Part shown: positions 26,591 to 35,599 of the stretch, piece by piece
How the letters are laid out: each line of letters starts with the position of its first letter
Position numbering within the stretch: the first letter of the stretch is position 1
DNA from: Spirosoma rhododendri
GTDB lineage: Bacteria > Bacteroidota > Bacteroidia > Cytophagales > Spirosomataceae
Direction: 5' to 3'
Length of the DNA stretch: 64,000 nucleotides
Assembly: GCF_012849055.1 (NCBI RefSeq)
Contig: NZ_CP051677.1
Span: 5,533,001-5,597,000, forward strand
Notes under the pieces: generated by a model
Seen by the model: the letters and a program-made list of their open reading frames with translations, nothing else
What the model was told of the DNA's origin: nothing
The model's database searches: none
Made by a program: the position numbers and the translations under genes

Positions 26591-27448
26591 ATGAAAAAAG
26601 GTTTAAAAATCGCGCTCTGGAGTTTGCTGGGTCTCGTCGTACTGCTATTCGTGGCGGGCGGCCTGTTCCTTTACAAAGTCAAAAATGGATTTCCCGTCAG
26701 CTACGAAACCGACCGACCAGCGATCAATTTCCCGGCCAACAAGCCAGCCGTTTTGCTATTTTCCAAAACAACCGGTTTCCGCCACGGTGAATCCATTGAT
26801 GCGTCGAAGCCAGTTTTTCAGCAACTGGCGCAGCGGAACGGCTGGTTCGTGTACGAAACCGAGGAAGGGGGCGTGTTTACCCCGGAACAGTTAAAGCAGT
26901 TCAAGGCCGTTGTTTTCGACAACTCGACCGGGCGGGTGCTGAACGATGAGCAGCAACAGGCGCTCAGTGAGTACGTCGAAGCGGGCGGGTCATTGGTAGG
27001 TATTCACGGGTCCGGCGACGATTCGCATCACTGGCCTTGGTACGAAACCAACCTGCTCGGTGCCAAATTTTCGCACCATCCACTCAATCCACAACTCCAG
27101 CAGGCGGACGTACACGTCAATGCCAATGTCGATTCAACGCTGACGCGTCGGCTACCGGCGTCGTGGAAACATACCGACGAATGGTACGTCTTCTTTACCC
27201 AGCCCAGGGGCGTCAGGGTAGTGTCATACATCGACGGCGACAAGATTATCCCCAGCGGTAATGTGCTCTTTATCAAGGATAAAAATTTTGGCATGGGCCA
27301 CAATCATCCGGTTGCCTGGTACCGGACAGTGGGCCGGGGCAAAACGTTCTACACGTCGATGGGCCATAACGCTGCCGTCTGGCAGGATACTGATTTTGTG
27401 CAGTTGCTGACTAATGCATTGCAGTGGGCAATGGCCTCACCGAAGTAG
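26591..27448 (+). CDS. ThuA-domain protein, membrane-anchored
   Basis: A 285-residue protein with one N-terminal membrane helix (IALWSLLGLVVLLFVAGGLF) and a ThuA/trehalose-utilisation domain with a class I glutamine amidotransferase-like fold: AVLLFSKTTGFRHGESI, VVFDNSTGRVL, GGSLVGIHGSGDDS, HHPLNPQ, THTDEWY-like WKHTDEWYVF, and HNHPVAWYRTVGRGKTFYTSMGHN. Such proteins are common in glycan-utilisation regions of Bacteroidota, some linked to 3-keto-sugar chemistry; function here is not known. ATG 26591 is chosen because it begins the signal-anchor. The small periplasmic gene 27501 follows closely and may be co-transcribed. Confidence 0.87.
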   Translation: MKKGLKIALWSLLGLVVLLFVAGGLFLYKVKNGFPVSYETDRPAINFPANKPAVLLFSKTTGFRHGESIDASKPVFQQLAQRNGWFVYETEEGGVFTPEQLKQFKAVVFDNSTGRVLNDEQQQALSEYVEAGGSLVGIHGSGDDSHHWPWYETNLLGAKFSHHPLNPQLQQADVHVNANVDSTLTRRLPASWKHTDEWYVFFTQPRGVRVVSYIDGDKIIPSGNVLFIKDKNFGMGHNHPVAWYRTVGRGKTFYTSMGHNAAVWQDTDFVQLLTNALQWAMASPK

Positions 27449-27500
27449 TACCCTCCACCGTTTTTCCAGCGTCAAGTATCTTAATCAATTCACCTGTACC

Positions 27501-27872
27501 ATGAAAAGCATTGTCTTTACCCTTGCCTGTGCGCTTTCGCTGACAACGCTATACGCGGCTCCGCATACAGCCCCGGCACCCATCAAACCACCTGTCTATC
27601 GGGCCGATTCTATCGATTTGAACCAGTACGTTGGCAAGTATAAGTTTGAGGGTCTGCCCTTCGAATTTGTTACCATCGCCGTTAAAGACGGTCAGCTGAC
27701 AATCGACACGGGCAGCGAAGCCGGTGCCATGACACCCATCAAAAACACGCTGGATGCCTTCGATGCCGCCGGTCGGGCTACGCTGACCTTCAAACGCGAC
27801 GATACCAGGAAAGTAACGGGTGTCACGCTCGATGCGCAGGGCAGGAGCTTCGAGGGCAAAAAGGAAAACTGA
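27501..27872 (+). CDS. Small periplasmic protein, DUF3471-like
   Basis: From ATG 27501 the 123-residue protein has a signal peptide (SIVFTLACALSLTTLYAA). The mature part (LNQYVGKYKFEGLPFEFVTI, then VKDGQLTIDTG and LTFKRDDTRKVTGVTLD) reads as the beta-rich DUF3471-type domain often found at the C terminus of beta-lactamase-like or peptidase proteins, but here alone. It lies 52 nt after the ThuA gene and could be its partner. The family call is by pattern only. Confidence 0.65.
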   Translation: MKSIVFTLACALSLTTLYAAPHTAPAPIKPPVYRADSIDLNQYVGKYKFEGLPFEFVTIAVKDGQLTIDTGSEAGAMTPIKNTLDAFDAAGRATLTFKRDDTRKVTGVTLDAQGRSFEGKKEN

Positions 27873-27946
27873 TTTTGTAGAAGAAAGCAAAAAGATGTGA
27901 GAGAAAAGACCCGCTAACCAGACTCTATTCTTCCACATCTTTTCGC

Positions 27947-30885
27947 TTAGTTGAGTGGCGTCAATGTAACGGGGCCAATCAACCCCGACGGGCGCGGTTG
28001 CCAGTGTTCGGCAGTGAACAGCCCGTCGGGGCCACGGTTTTCTTTCAGCCGCGCCGACATATTGATGTTGTAAAATTTCTTCCAGTTAACACCCCGCTTG
28101 TCCAGATCACGGATGCGGTTGGCCATACCGTTCGACACGACGACGGTTAACTCGTTCTGGTCGCGGAGTAGGCTGTCGGGAAGGGTTAGCTGGTAGGTCG
28201 GGCCGAGCAGTGTGGCGAGGTCGCGACCATTCAAACGGACGCGGGCACTTTCGGCCACTTTCCCCAGGTCGAGCTGCCACCGCTGGGCCGAGCCGGTAGG
28301 GCGCGGGAAAGTTATCGAATAGCTGGCACTGCCCGAAAATTCCTTTACACCGGCTTCGTTCAACTCCGTCCATGATTCCAGCGATGCGATTTCAGTGGCT
28401 TTGGGTAATTGCGGCCCGCCCGTCAGGAAGTTTAGTTTCCATGTACCGGTAATTGGCTGGGCAGGACCGGCAGTGGCCCGATACGCATACGGTGCCGCTG
28501 CACCAGGCTGGTTGGTCGCAATAATCAGCGATTCGCCGGGCTGGAGTTGGAGCCGTACCTCACCGCCCCGACCGCCATTTTCCTTGACCTGTGCCTGCCC
28601 AATCTGCTCCGTCATGGGGTCGTACAAAACAGCCGAGGTTGCAGGGGTGCCGAGTATCACCCAACTGTTGACTGGTTCGCTACCCCGGTTGACGACGAAA
28701 TAGGTGTACTGCCCTTCCCCGCTGCTGCGCCGGACATAGTGCAGACCAGAGCTGGTCATTGACTCCTGCCGGATACGGGCATAGGCCAGCACAGCTTCCA
28801 CCGTCGACCCGACGATTAACCGCCCTTTCCCAACCGGCACCGGGCGAATACCGTCCAGCCTATCGGGTACCGACAGTGGCTTTCTCAACGCCTGAAACGT
28901 AGCCCGGCGACCAGCCAGATTACCCAGCCCCGGCACGTCGGAGGGGAGCTGCCCGACGAACAGAATGGTCGCGCCATTGCGGGCGAGTGTCAGCAGTTTC
29001 TGAAACGTTTCGAGCGGGATTAGCCAGGCATCGGGAACGAGCAGCGTCTGATAGGTGCCGCCGGGTGCCTGTAGCCGGGTATTGGCGTTGCTTAGTTGCT
29101 GAATCTGCCGATCGGAAATGTAGTCGAAGCTGTAGCCCCGATCGAGCATGTGTTGCGCGATGCGTTCGATAGGCAGGCCGTTGAAGCCGTGTTCAATACC
29201 GTCAAAGTGCTGGAGCAGCACCTTTCCCGGCCGGGCGTAGGCGTCGTAAATGGGCAGGTACAGCAGCACGTCGTTGTCGGGTTTGCCCTGCTGTAGAAAT
29301 GACTGCACCCGCGCACCGTACTGATTCAACTTGCCGAAATCGGGCCAGAACGAGTTATTGGGGTTGACGTGTACGGCCGCGTAGAACAGCCAGCCGGGCC
29401 ACTCCGCCTGTTGGGGCGAGTAGTTGGTGCCGTGGTAAAATACGTGGTTGACGCCCCCCAGCCAGAACAGGTCGAGGTCTTTCTTCACATCACCCAGCGT
29501 CGACAGGAAGTGCTCATTATCCCAGGTTGCCGACTCCGACGAGATCAGCGGTTTACCCGTTACGTTGGCCGCCGACGATGCGAATTTGATGCGCAGCAGG
29601 TCGGTGCCTTCGATTTCAGGAATGTCGGTAGCTGCGTACAGATCGAGGATGTTGGCCGGTGAGCCGTGGGCCTGATTCCGAATCAGCTTGCCCCGCCGAC
29701 CTGCCCAGTCGTGCCACGTCCGGGTGTAGTTGTCGAGTAACAGGTCGGAAAGTGTCTCGCGGTAATCACTCAGCACGCGGACGCCGGTACTATCGGCCAC
29801 ACGGAACCCCGTCGACGCATCGGCATCCTGCCCATCCGCGCCGGGCTTCTCTTGAGCAGCACTCTTACTGACCCGTTCCTGACCGGGCCTGGCTTGGCCC
29901 AGCAGCGCGGGCAGGTAGTTGCGCAGGTCGTAGCCCCGCCGTTTCTGAAATTCAGCCAGCAGCGCCGGGGTCCAGTTGCCTTCGCCCTGCGCGTCGTCAA
30001 CTTCATACGAATCATTGAAAAACGCCCGCAGGCCCGTCAGTTTGTGGCCCCGGAAAGCCGAGTCGAAATGGTTCAGGTAATGGTCGGTAGCGGTTTTAGA
30101 AAAGTGATCGATCACGTCGCCCTCGCCCCCGGCCCCGCCCGCTCAACCTGCTTGCCGTGCCAGCCCATAAACAGGGCGTACAGTGTCCAGTTGCCCGGTG
30201 TGGCTGTCCAGTTCAGCTTGCCCTGCCCATCGACGCGGTTCGTCAGGTCCAGCAGTTGGCCCTTGTCACCGTAGGCCATCAGCGTTTGCAGCGGCAGCGG
30301 CTTCTCAAATCGCACCTGATCGAAGGCATGCTGCTGCAAATCGGGGTTGGTGGCGATGGGGTCGCGCAGTTGTCGAATGTCGATGGGTTCGCCCACTGTG
30401 CGAACGAGTGGTTTCTGCACGTACCGCACCGACTCGGTCAGCGACTGCCCCGCTTTGAGCGCGTACGTCTGGTACGCGACGTAGCGGCAGGCATCAGCGG
30501 GCGACACCCACGGCCCACCAAACGGCCAACCCGACGCCTGCGCCATGTCGACGCCCAGCCCCAGCCGCCCGGCTTCAGTCAGCGTATGGTCGAGCCGCTG
30601 CATCCAGGCTGGCGACAGAAAATTGATGAACTGCGGTTCGGCACCTTTTACGCCATAGATCGGTGTGATCTCGACCCCACCCAGCCCCGCATCGCGGTAC
30701 TGCGTCAGCAGGCGGGTCAGGTTGGCATTGTCGACGGCACTGCCCATCCACCACCAGCGCGTCCAGGGGCGGGTTTGCTGCGTGATAGTGGGCCATTGCG
30801 GTTTCGAATCGGAAACCGGCTGTGCCCGGCCGGTCAGCGTAGCGAGGGTCAGCAGGCAGGTGAAAGAGAGGGTCGTGCGGTTCAT
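27947..30885 (-). pseudogene. GH106 alpha-L-rhamnosidase, frameshifted
   Basis: Two frames join into one large secreted enzyme. Part one (30885-30112) has a signal peptide (LSFTCLLTLATLTGRAQ) and the GH106 N-terminal barrel (WTRWWWMGSAVD, GGVEITPIYGVKG, GVDMAQASGWPFGGPWV). Part two (about 30115-27947) continues with VIDHFSKTATDHYLNHFD, LRAFFNDSYEV, a catalytic region (EIEGTDLLRIKFASSA, SSESATWDNEHF) and C-terminal beta domains. One base is missing at the C-run 30126-30130; restoring it gives GPGGEGDVIDHF and about 979 residues. It would release alpha-linked rhamnose from rhamnogalacturonan or similar glycans. Its start overlaps the GH105 stop by four bases. Confidence 0.86.
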
Positions 30886-32008
30886 TTCATGCGGTATACT
30901 TCGCTTCCCGCCAGCAGGAAACAGCCCAGACCGTAGTCCTCAAAATCAGGTTTGCTATCGTAGCTAACGGGTTGCCCATCTTTGGGCTCCTTGCCCGTTC
31001 CCTGCACGTAGCCCAGAAACCCATCGGCATGCAGCGCGTCGGTAGTCATCGCGTTCCACGCCCGGATGATGCGCGGCCGGTACGTTTTCGTATCGAGCAA
31101 CCGGTTATTGACACCCCACGCCATGCCGTAGGCAAATAGAGCGGTGCCCGATGTTTCCTTGCCGCCAAAATGCGTCGAGTCGTGTAGACTGACGTTCCAG
31201 AACCCATCCGGCCGTTGCAGGGGTACCAAAGCCGCCATCATCGTCTGGTACATCTGCGCGTATTCGGCACGATGGGGGCGTTTTTGGGCATGATGTCGAG
31301 CACACGCACCAGTGCCGCCACGACCCAGCCGTTCCCCCGCGACCAATAACAGTCCTGCCCGTTGGGTTCTGTGTACGGAGCCACAAAATCCTTGTCGCGC
31401 CACCATAGCCCATCGGCGGAGTTAAACAATCCCCTGCCACCCTCCACCGACTTGCTGTGGTTGTAGAGCTGGTACATTTTCTCGTAGTAGCCGTTGGCCA
31501 CGGCGGGATGATCGGCGTAGAGCACGGCTAGTTTGGCGTAGACGGGCATCGCCATTTGCAGCGCATCGATCCAGGTCCAGTCGCCGTTGTCGGGGCTGGC
31601 AACGCGGTTGTCTATGCACGTTTTTATGGCCCGAATCCGGTCGGGCTGCCGGTCGAGCTGGTATAGATCGAGGTAGGTTTGCCCACAGCACTGATCGTCG
31701 GCATTTTTGGTTTCCAGACCCGACCGCAGCCCCCACTGGTGCTTCTGCCCCCAGTCGACGGCATAGTTGCGGTAACGAGTCTGGGCATCAACGCCATACA
31801 ACGCCATCAACCCTTCGTAGTACACAGCCCGCGTCCAGATGTGGCTCGGCCGGGTTTTGTTCGTGACAATTTCTTTTCCTGTATCGGGCCACTTTGCCAT
31901 GAAATAATCATTGGCAAGGGCCATACTCCGCAGTACGTTGGTCTTTTTGGGTAGCGGTTGGGCGTGGCTTTGCAGGCAGATGGCCAGCATAACAAACAGG
32001 TAACGCAT
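30882..32008 (-). pseudogene. GH105/GH88 unsaturated rhamnogalacturonyl hydrolase, frameshifted
   Basis: Part one (32008-31238) has a signal peptide (MRYLFVMLAICLQSHA) and an (alpha/alpha)6 barrel of the YteR/GH88 type: KTRPSHIWTRAVYYEGLMALY, DDQCCGQTYLDLYQ, WTWIDALQMAMPVYAKLA, YWSRGNGWVVAALVRVLDIMP. Part two, in another frame, gives YAQMYQTMMAAL, RPDGFWNVSLHD, ETSGTALFAYGMAWGVN and a proper end at 30882. One base is missing in the G-run 31274-31278; adding it joins MPKNAPHRAEYAQMY and gives about 375 residues, normal for GH105. The enzyme removes unsaturated galacturonic acid left by pectate/rhamnogalacturonan lyases. It is first in an operon with GH106. Confidence 0.86.
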
Positions 32009-32306
32009 GGGCAACAAGGGCGGGCTGGTCAGACTAACCTACAAACGCAAACCCCCAGCCCGGCTACTCATACTATGCAGTACGGTCAGGCAACGCTTGC
32101 GGCTATTCTTACGTACAGCCAGAAACCATGCGACTACTGGCAGAATCGACTGGATTATTCACCGATTCGATGACCTATCAGAATGAGTTTTTGCATTATT
32201 CTTTTATTTGAAAACTATTCAGTAGAACGGGCCTGTTTTATGCTTGTACGTACAGTGAATTGATTTTCGCTGAAATCTGTTTGATAATAAACAAATTACA
32301 TCAACT

Positions 32307-32684
32307 ATGGAACTGTCACAGGTAGTAAGACACGATAACCGGCTGGAAGCCACCTGGACGAGCGTTTGTACTTTTCTTCGTCAATATAGTTTAGGAATGA
32401 GTAAGCAATACGGCACCGTCTTCGAATCGCTCACACGGGCCGCAACGCCGTTTGGCGGCAATGTGCTGGCGGGTGCCTACAAGCAGTCGCGCACCCGGAT
32501 GTACCTTTCCCAGCAGGAGATTCGCGAGCAGGTCGAACGGCTGACGCGGGAAATAACCCAATTGAATACGCGCGTTGCCTCGATGGATACACCGGCGCAA
32601 TCGCAGCCGACAACTGCACACCAGACTCAGACGGTGGGCATCGACCGGTTTCGGCAGGAAAGCCCCAATACGCCAGCGGCCTAA
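32307..32684 (+). CDS. Hypothetical protein with C-terminal coiled coil
   Basis: A 125-residue protein I do not recognise. It has no signal peptide. The first half is mixed (ATWTSVCTFLRQYSLGMSKQYGTVFESL), the next part (SQQEIREQVERLTREITQLNTRVASM) is a short heptad-patterned coiled coil, and the tail is Gln/Thr/Pro-rich and probably disordered. Coding signature resembles its neighbours. It stands alone between the GH105 gene (divergent) and DUF3109. Confidence 0.6.
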   Translation: MELSQVVRHDNRLEATWTSVCTFLRQYSLGMSKQYGTVFESLTRAATPFGGNVLAGAYKQSRTRMYLSQQEIREQVERLTREITQLNTRVASMDTPAQSQPTTAHQTQTVGIDRFRQESPNTPAA

Positions 32685-32766
32685 GCGGTCGGATAAGCAA
32701 CCGAAGCGCTGTATATTTACGTAATGAACGGGCTGCGATAACTGTGATTACCCGTTCGGCAGACGT

Positions 32767-33342
32767 ATGATTCTGATTGATAACACCTGCATCAGCGACG
32801 ATATCGCTGAGAAATTTTTTGTCTGCAACCTCGACAAGTGCAAGGGAGCCTGTTGCGTAGAAGGCGACATGGGCGCTCCGCTCGAAGGTGACGAACCGGC
32901 CATCCTTGACCGGATTTACCCCGACATCAAGCCGTTTTTGTCGCCCGAAGGCATTGCCGAAATCGAGCGACGCGGGGGCGGTTACGAACCCGACGGTGAA
33001 GGTGGTTACGTGACCAATACGATCAACAACCGCGAGTGTGTGTATGCCACCTGGGATGAGCGCGGCATTCTGAAATGCGGCATCGAGGAAGCGTATAACC
33101 ACGGTAAGGTCGACTGGAAAAAACCGATTTCCTGCCACCTCTACCCCATCCGCGTTACGAAGTACGAATCGTTTCACGCGCTCAACTACGACCGATGGCC
33201 CATTTGCAGCCCCGCCTGCGGCTTTGGTGAGCAGCTCAACGTCCCGATTTACAAATTCGTCCGCGAAGCGCTGGTTCGGGCCTACGGCGCTCCCTGGTAC
33301 GATCAGCTAACGAAAGCCATCGAAGAAAAAGAGGTTCAGTAA
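32767..33342 (+). CDS. DUF3109 family Cys-rich protein
   Basis: A 191-residue cytosolic protein typical of Bacteroidota. The N-terminal [15 protein letters not shown] cluster plus later Cys ([35 protein letters not shown]) suggest binding of zinc or an iron-sulfur centre, as in the related YkgJ-type zinc/iron-chelating proteins. Function is unknown in the family. The stop codon is the first part of a strong terminator palindrome. Confidence 0.92.
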   Translation: MILIDNTCISDDIAEKFFVCNLDKCKGACCVEGDMGAPLEGDEPAILDRIYPDIKPFLSPEGIAEIERRGGGYEPDGEGGYVTNTINNRECVYATWDERGILKCGIEEAYNHGKVDWKKPISCHLYPIRVTKYESFHALNYDRWPICSPACGFGEQLNVPIYKFVREALVRAYGAPWYDQLTKAIEEKEVQ

Positions 33343-33382
33343 CAAACGGGGGCCGGTCATGATGACCGGCCCCCGTTTGTTA
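33340..33382. terminator. 20-bp perfect inverted repeat at the DUF3109 stop codon
   Basis: Arms 33340-33359 and 33363-33382 are perfect and separated by three bases. The stem holds AACGGGGGCCGGTCA and its complement. The TAA stop of the DUF3109 gene is the start of the left arm. It lies between that gene and the convergent Cys-rich gene, so it can serve both. T-runs are weak. Confidence 0.75.
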
Positions 33383-33400
33383 GTGGCTATGATCGTACCG

Positions 33401-33802
33401 TCAGCCGGCTAACGCCAGCGTTTCCTGCGTCCGTACATTACGCACGACCTCGTCGCAGCTGGCGCAGGCGCGGGCACCTTCCTGATGGTACCACCGGCAG
33501 TTGGTGCGGATCGCGCAGGCGACCAGCGTATCGTCGGCCTTACGATTCATAGCGTCGACAATCTTACCGACAAGGCTGCACCCCGCCTGCCCCGAATCCC
33601 AGTGCCCGCAGCCCGATTTGGCGCAGTTGCTGGCAAAGCGAAACCGCTCTTCCGGCGCACGGCCCTGGCGGGCTTTGTCGACGAACGTCTGATCGATGAT
33701 GACTGGCTCGTCGAGGTATTCGATCTGACCGGTGGCGGTCTGAACGCCGAACAAAGCCGCGCCGGGCCTGGCGGTTGAACTGGGGCAGAGGAGAGAGGCC
33801 AT
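33401..33802 (-). CDS. Cys-rich protein of unknown function, downstream of a Gly-Gly leader peptide gene
   Basis: From ATG 33802 the protein has 133 residues and eight Cys. The pattern is CAKSGCGHW, a further Cys ten residues on, then CAIRTNCRWYHQEG and CASC. This suggests a metal or iron-sulfur site. Similar small Cys-rich proteins in cyanobacteria and Bacteroidota are sometimes labelled 'nitrogen fixation protein', which I do not trust. It follows the Gly-Gly-leader gene at 33834-34040 by 31 nt on the same strand, so the pair is probably one transcript and the protein may help modify or handle the peptide. An upstream extension to 33952 has no domain support. Confidence 0.65.
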   Translation of the reverse strand: MASLLCPSSTARPGAALFGVQTATGQIEYLDEPVIIDQTFVDKARQGRAPEERFRFASNCAKSGCGHWDSGQAGCSLVGKIVDAMNRKADDTLVACAIRTNCRWYHQEGARACASCDEVVRNVRTQETLALAG

Positions 33803-33833
33803 GTGTGGGAAGGTTGGGCAATGATGACGCTTA

Positions 33834-34040
33834 CTAGAACTTAATCGTATCAGGATCGAGCCACAGACCCAGCACGGGGAAGGGCAGTTGATTCGCAGCG
33901 ATACCGCCGTTGACCTGATCCAGCAGTTCGGGATTGGCCTGCCCCTGTTCATCCAGCTGAGCCAGTTGATTCATAAACGCTTCCTGGCTGACAGCCTCGC
34001 TTTTCAGCGCGTCGATTTTGTCTGTAATCTGGTTCTTCAT
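33834..34040 (-). CDS. Gly-Gly leader peptide, candidate RiPP/bacteriocin precursor
   Basis: A 68-residue peptide. Residues 1-46 form an acidic, helical leader (KNQITDKIDALKSEAVSQEA ... ELLDQVNGG) ending in Asn-Gly-Gly, which fits cleavage by C39 peptidases like the one encoded at 46494. The predicted core, IAANQLPFPVLGLWLDPDTI plus KF, is hydrophobic, Pro/Leu/Trp-rich and has no Cys and only one Thr, so it is a poor lanthipeptide substrate. It stands directly before the Cys-rich gene. Could instead be a secreted signal peptide. Confidence 0.7.
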   Translation of the reverse strand: MKNQITDKIDALKSEAVSQEAFMNQLAQLDEQGQANPELLDQVNGGIAANQLPFPVLGLWLDPDTIKF

Positions 34041-34183
34041 GACTGATTGTGGTTATTTGGTTTGCGTTGATTTTCGAGTCAAAGGTCCGGCGGGGGAAGC
34101 GGCTAAACCACAACGTCGGGTTGTAAACGAGTCGGTTCGGGACTGCTTTAGTCGGGCTGGTTATAACGACCAGTGCGGCAGGT

Positions 34184-34426
34184 TCAGGCGTGTTGCTGGC
34201 GCAGGGCCATCACGAGCAGGTCGGGCAGCGCCATGTCGAGCAGGTCGGCCAGGCTGATTTTGTAGAGTGCCGAAATCTGCTGCAATACCGTCAGCGAGAG
34301 TTCGGTCCGGCCGGTTTCTTTTTTACTGTAGGCCGCCTGACTGACGCCCAGGTGAAACGCGACGTATTCCTGCGGGTACCCGTAGATTTCGCGGAGTTTG
34401 CGAAGCTTTGTCGATATAGGGTGCAT
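34184..34426 (-). CDS. XRE-family helix-turn-helix regulator
   Basis: From ATG 34426, an 80-residue protein that is little more than a Cro/C1-type HTH domain: LRKLREIYGYPQEYVAFHLGVSQAAYSKKETGRTELSLTVLQQISALY, given here by its three parts around the recognition helix SQAAYSKKE. A short C-terminal helix follows (LADLLDMALPDLLVMAL). It is divergent from the LytTR response-regulator gene, with the ATTGGTCGAAA-type direct repeat between them. It may regulate the peptide locus; the palindromic TACAAC-N5-GTTRT sites would suit such a dimeric regulator, but this is not shown. Confidence 0.85.
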   Translation of the reverse strand: MHPISTKLRKLREIYGYPQEYVAFHLGVSQAAYSKKETGRTELSLTVLQQISALYKISLADLLDMALPDLLVMALRQQHA

Positions 34427-34503
34427 GGCTTTTGGTAGAAAAAGGTAACTGATCTGTTTTGGTTGATACAAATGAATACACCTACTGAGTCGATAGGAAT
34501 TTA

Positions 34504-34535
34504 TTTCGACCAATGAGTCGCTGTTTTCGACCAAT
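34504..34535 (-). promoter_or_regulatory. Direct repeat operator (two ATTGGTCGAAA), before the LytTR gene
   Basis: Two identical 11-bp units, TTTCGACCAAT on the plus strand (34504-34514 and 34525-34535), are exactly 21 bp apart, that is two helical turns. The 9-10 bp unit with 21-bp spacing is the layout known for LytTR-domain binding sites. It lies 17 bp before TATATTTA (34552-34559), a -7-like box of the response regulator, so autoregulation is likely. Related sites lie before 38084 and 38743. Confidence 0.7.
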
Positions 34536-34576
34536 GCGGCTACTCAGACGCTATATTTAGCGCATTAGTACTCCCT

Positions 34577-35347
34577 ATGAACCGCACCCTATCCTGCTAT
34601 CTCCTCGACGACGAGTCACCGGCTCACGTTATTCTGTCGAAATACATCAGCCGCGTCCCATACCTGACCCTTGCGGGACAGAGCTACGATCCGTTCGAAG
34701 GGCTCGATCAGGTACAGGCGCTCAAACCCGATGTACTGTTTCTGGACGTCGAGATGCCGTTTATGACCGGCGTCGAATTTCTGAAATCCCTGCCCCTGCC
34801 CCATCCCGTCGTGGTCATGGTGACGGCATCGCCCCAGTTTGCCGCCGACACCTATAATTTCGATTCCGTCACGCACTACCTGCTCAAACCGGTTGGCTTC
34901 GACAAATTTTTGGAAGCCGTCAACCGCGTGACGAAGCGGCTTGGCTTTACGCCCGATCCTGATTCATCGGTCCTAACACCTCCCCCCATCCGCACACCGA
35001 CCCCGCCCGTCGACAGTCGCGAGACGGTGCCGTATTTTCTGATCAAGGAAGACAAGAAGCTGATTCGGGTAGCCCCGGAAGACATTGTGTTTGCGGAAGG
35101 AATGAAAGACTACATCAAGCTTCACCTGACAACCCGCGTGCTGATTACGCACATGACGATGAGTAAGCTGGTGGACATGCTGCCGCCTTCGCAGTTTTTG
35201 CGGATCAACCGGTCGTATCTGATTCGGCGGCAGGCCATCAAAGAGATTGACGGCAACACGATCACGACCCTCGATGGCAAACAGGTAACCATCGGTGTTA
35301 CCTACCGTGACCGGGTGATGGAAGAGTTGAAAAAGAACATGATGTAA
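34577..35347 (+). CDS. LytTR-family response regulator
   Basis: A 256-residue two-domain regulator. The receiver (1-125) has DDES, the phospho-acceptor in LFLDVEMPFMTG, a Thr switch in MVTASPQ and Lys in YLLKPVGFDKF. A Pro-rich linker follows, then a LytTR DNA-binding domain (150-256: FLIKEDKKLIRVAPEDIVFAEG, DYIKLHLTT, FLRINRSYLIRRQAI, TIGVTYRDRVMEEL). It is probably phosphorylated by one or both kinases encoded right after it and binds the ATTGGTCGAAA direct repeats in this locus. Confidence 0.92.
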   Translation: MNRTLSCYLLDDESPAHVILSKYISRVPYLTLAGQSYDPFEGLDQVQALKPDVLFLDVEMPFMTGVEFLKSLPLPHPVVVMVTASPQFAADTYNFDSVTHYLLKPVGFDKFLEAVNRVTKRLGFTPDPDSSVLTPPPIRTPTPPVDSRETVPYFLIKEDKKLIRVAPEDIVFAEGMKDYIKLHLTTRVLITHMTMSKLVDMLPPSQFLRINRSYLIRRQAIKEIDGNTITTLDGKQVTIGVTYRDRVMEELKKNMM

Positions 35348-35394
35348 CGTGGGCGGGCGGCTGACTCCATCGTCGACAGCCTGCCTAAGCGTAA

Positions 35395-35480
35395 GCTGAT
35401 GATTGGTAGAGTACACTCCGGGGGATGGGGTTGGCAGCAGGCTTTGTTTCCAAGCCGATATACACTCAACCGAGTAACGA
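35395..35480 (+). other. Possible remnant of a third kinase gene 3' end
   Basis: GTACACTCCGGGGGATGGGG at 35411-35430 nearly copies the G-box coding sequence of kinase 1 (GTACGCTCCGGGGGCGTGGGG at about 36561), with one substitution and a small deletion, and looser similarity continues to AAGCC about 25 bases later. There is no open frame. This may be a decayed duplicate; the match is short, so chance is not excluded. Confidence 0.35.
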
Positions 35481-35599
35481 TATGACCTACTCGCACCAGC
35501 AAACTGACTAACCCAATTGTAGAGATGAGGACAGTAAAATAACTGACTTCGGTAATTCTATTATGCGATTATCTTCGATACTACTTGGGTGATGCAACT

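Noticed and set aside
33401..33802. Nitrogen-fixation protein
   Set aside because: Only a loose annotation habit for similar Cys-rich proteins; no nif genes or other support in the window.
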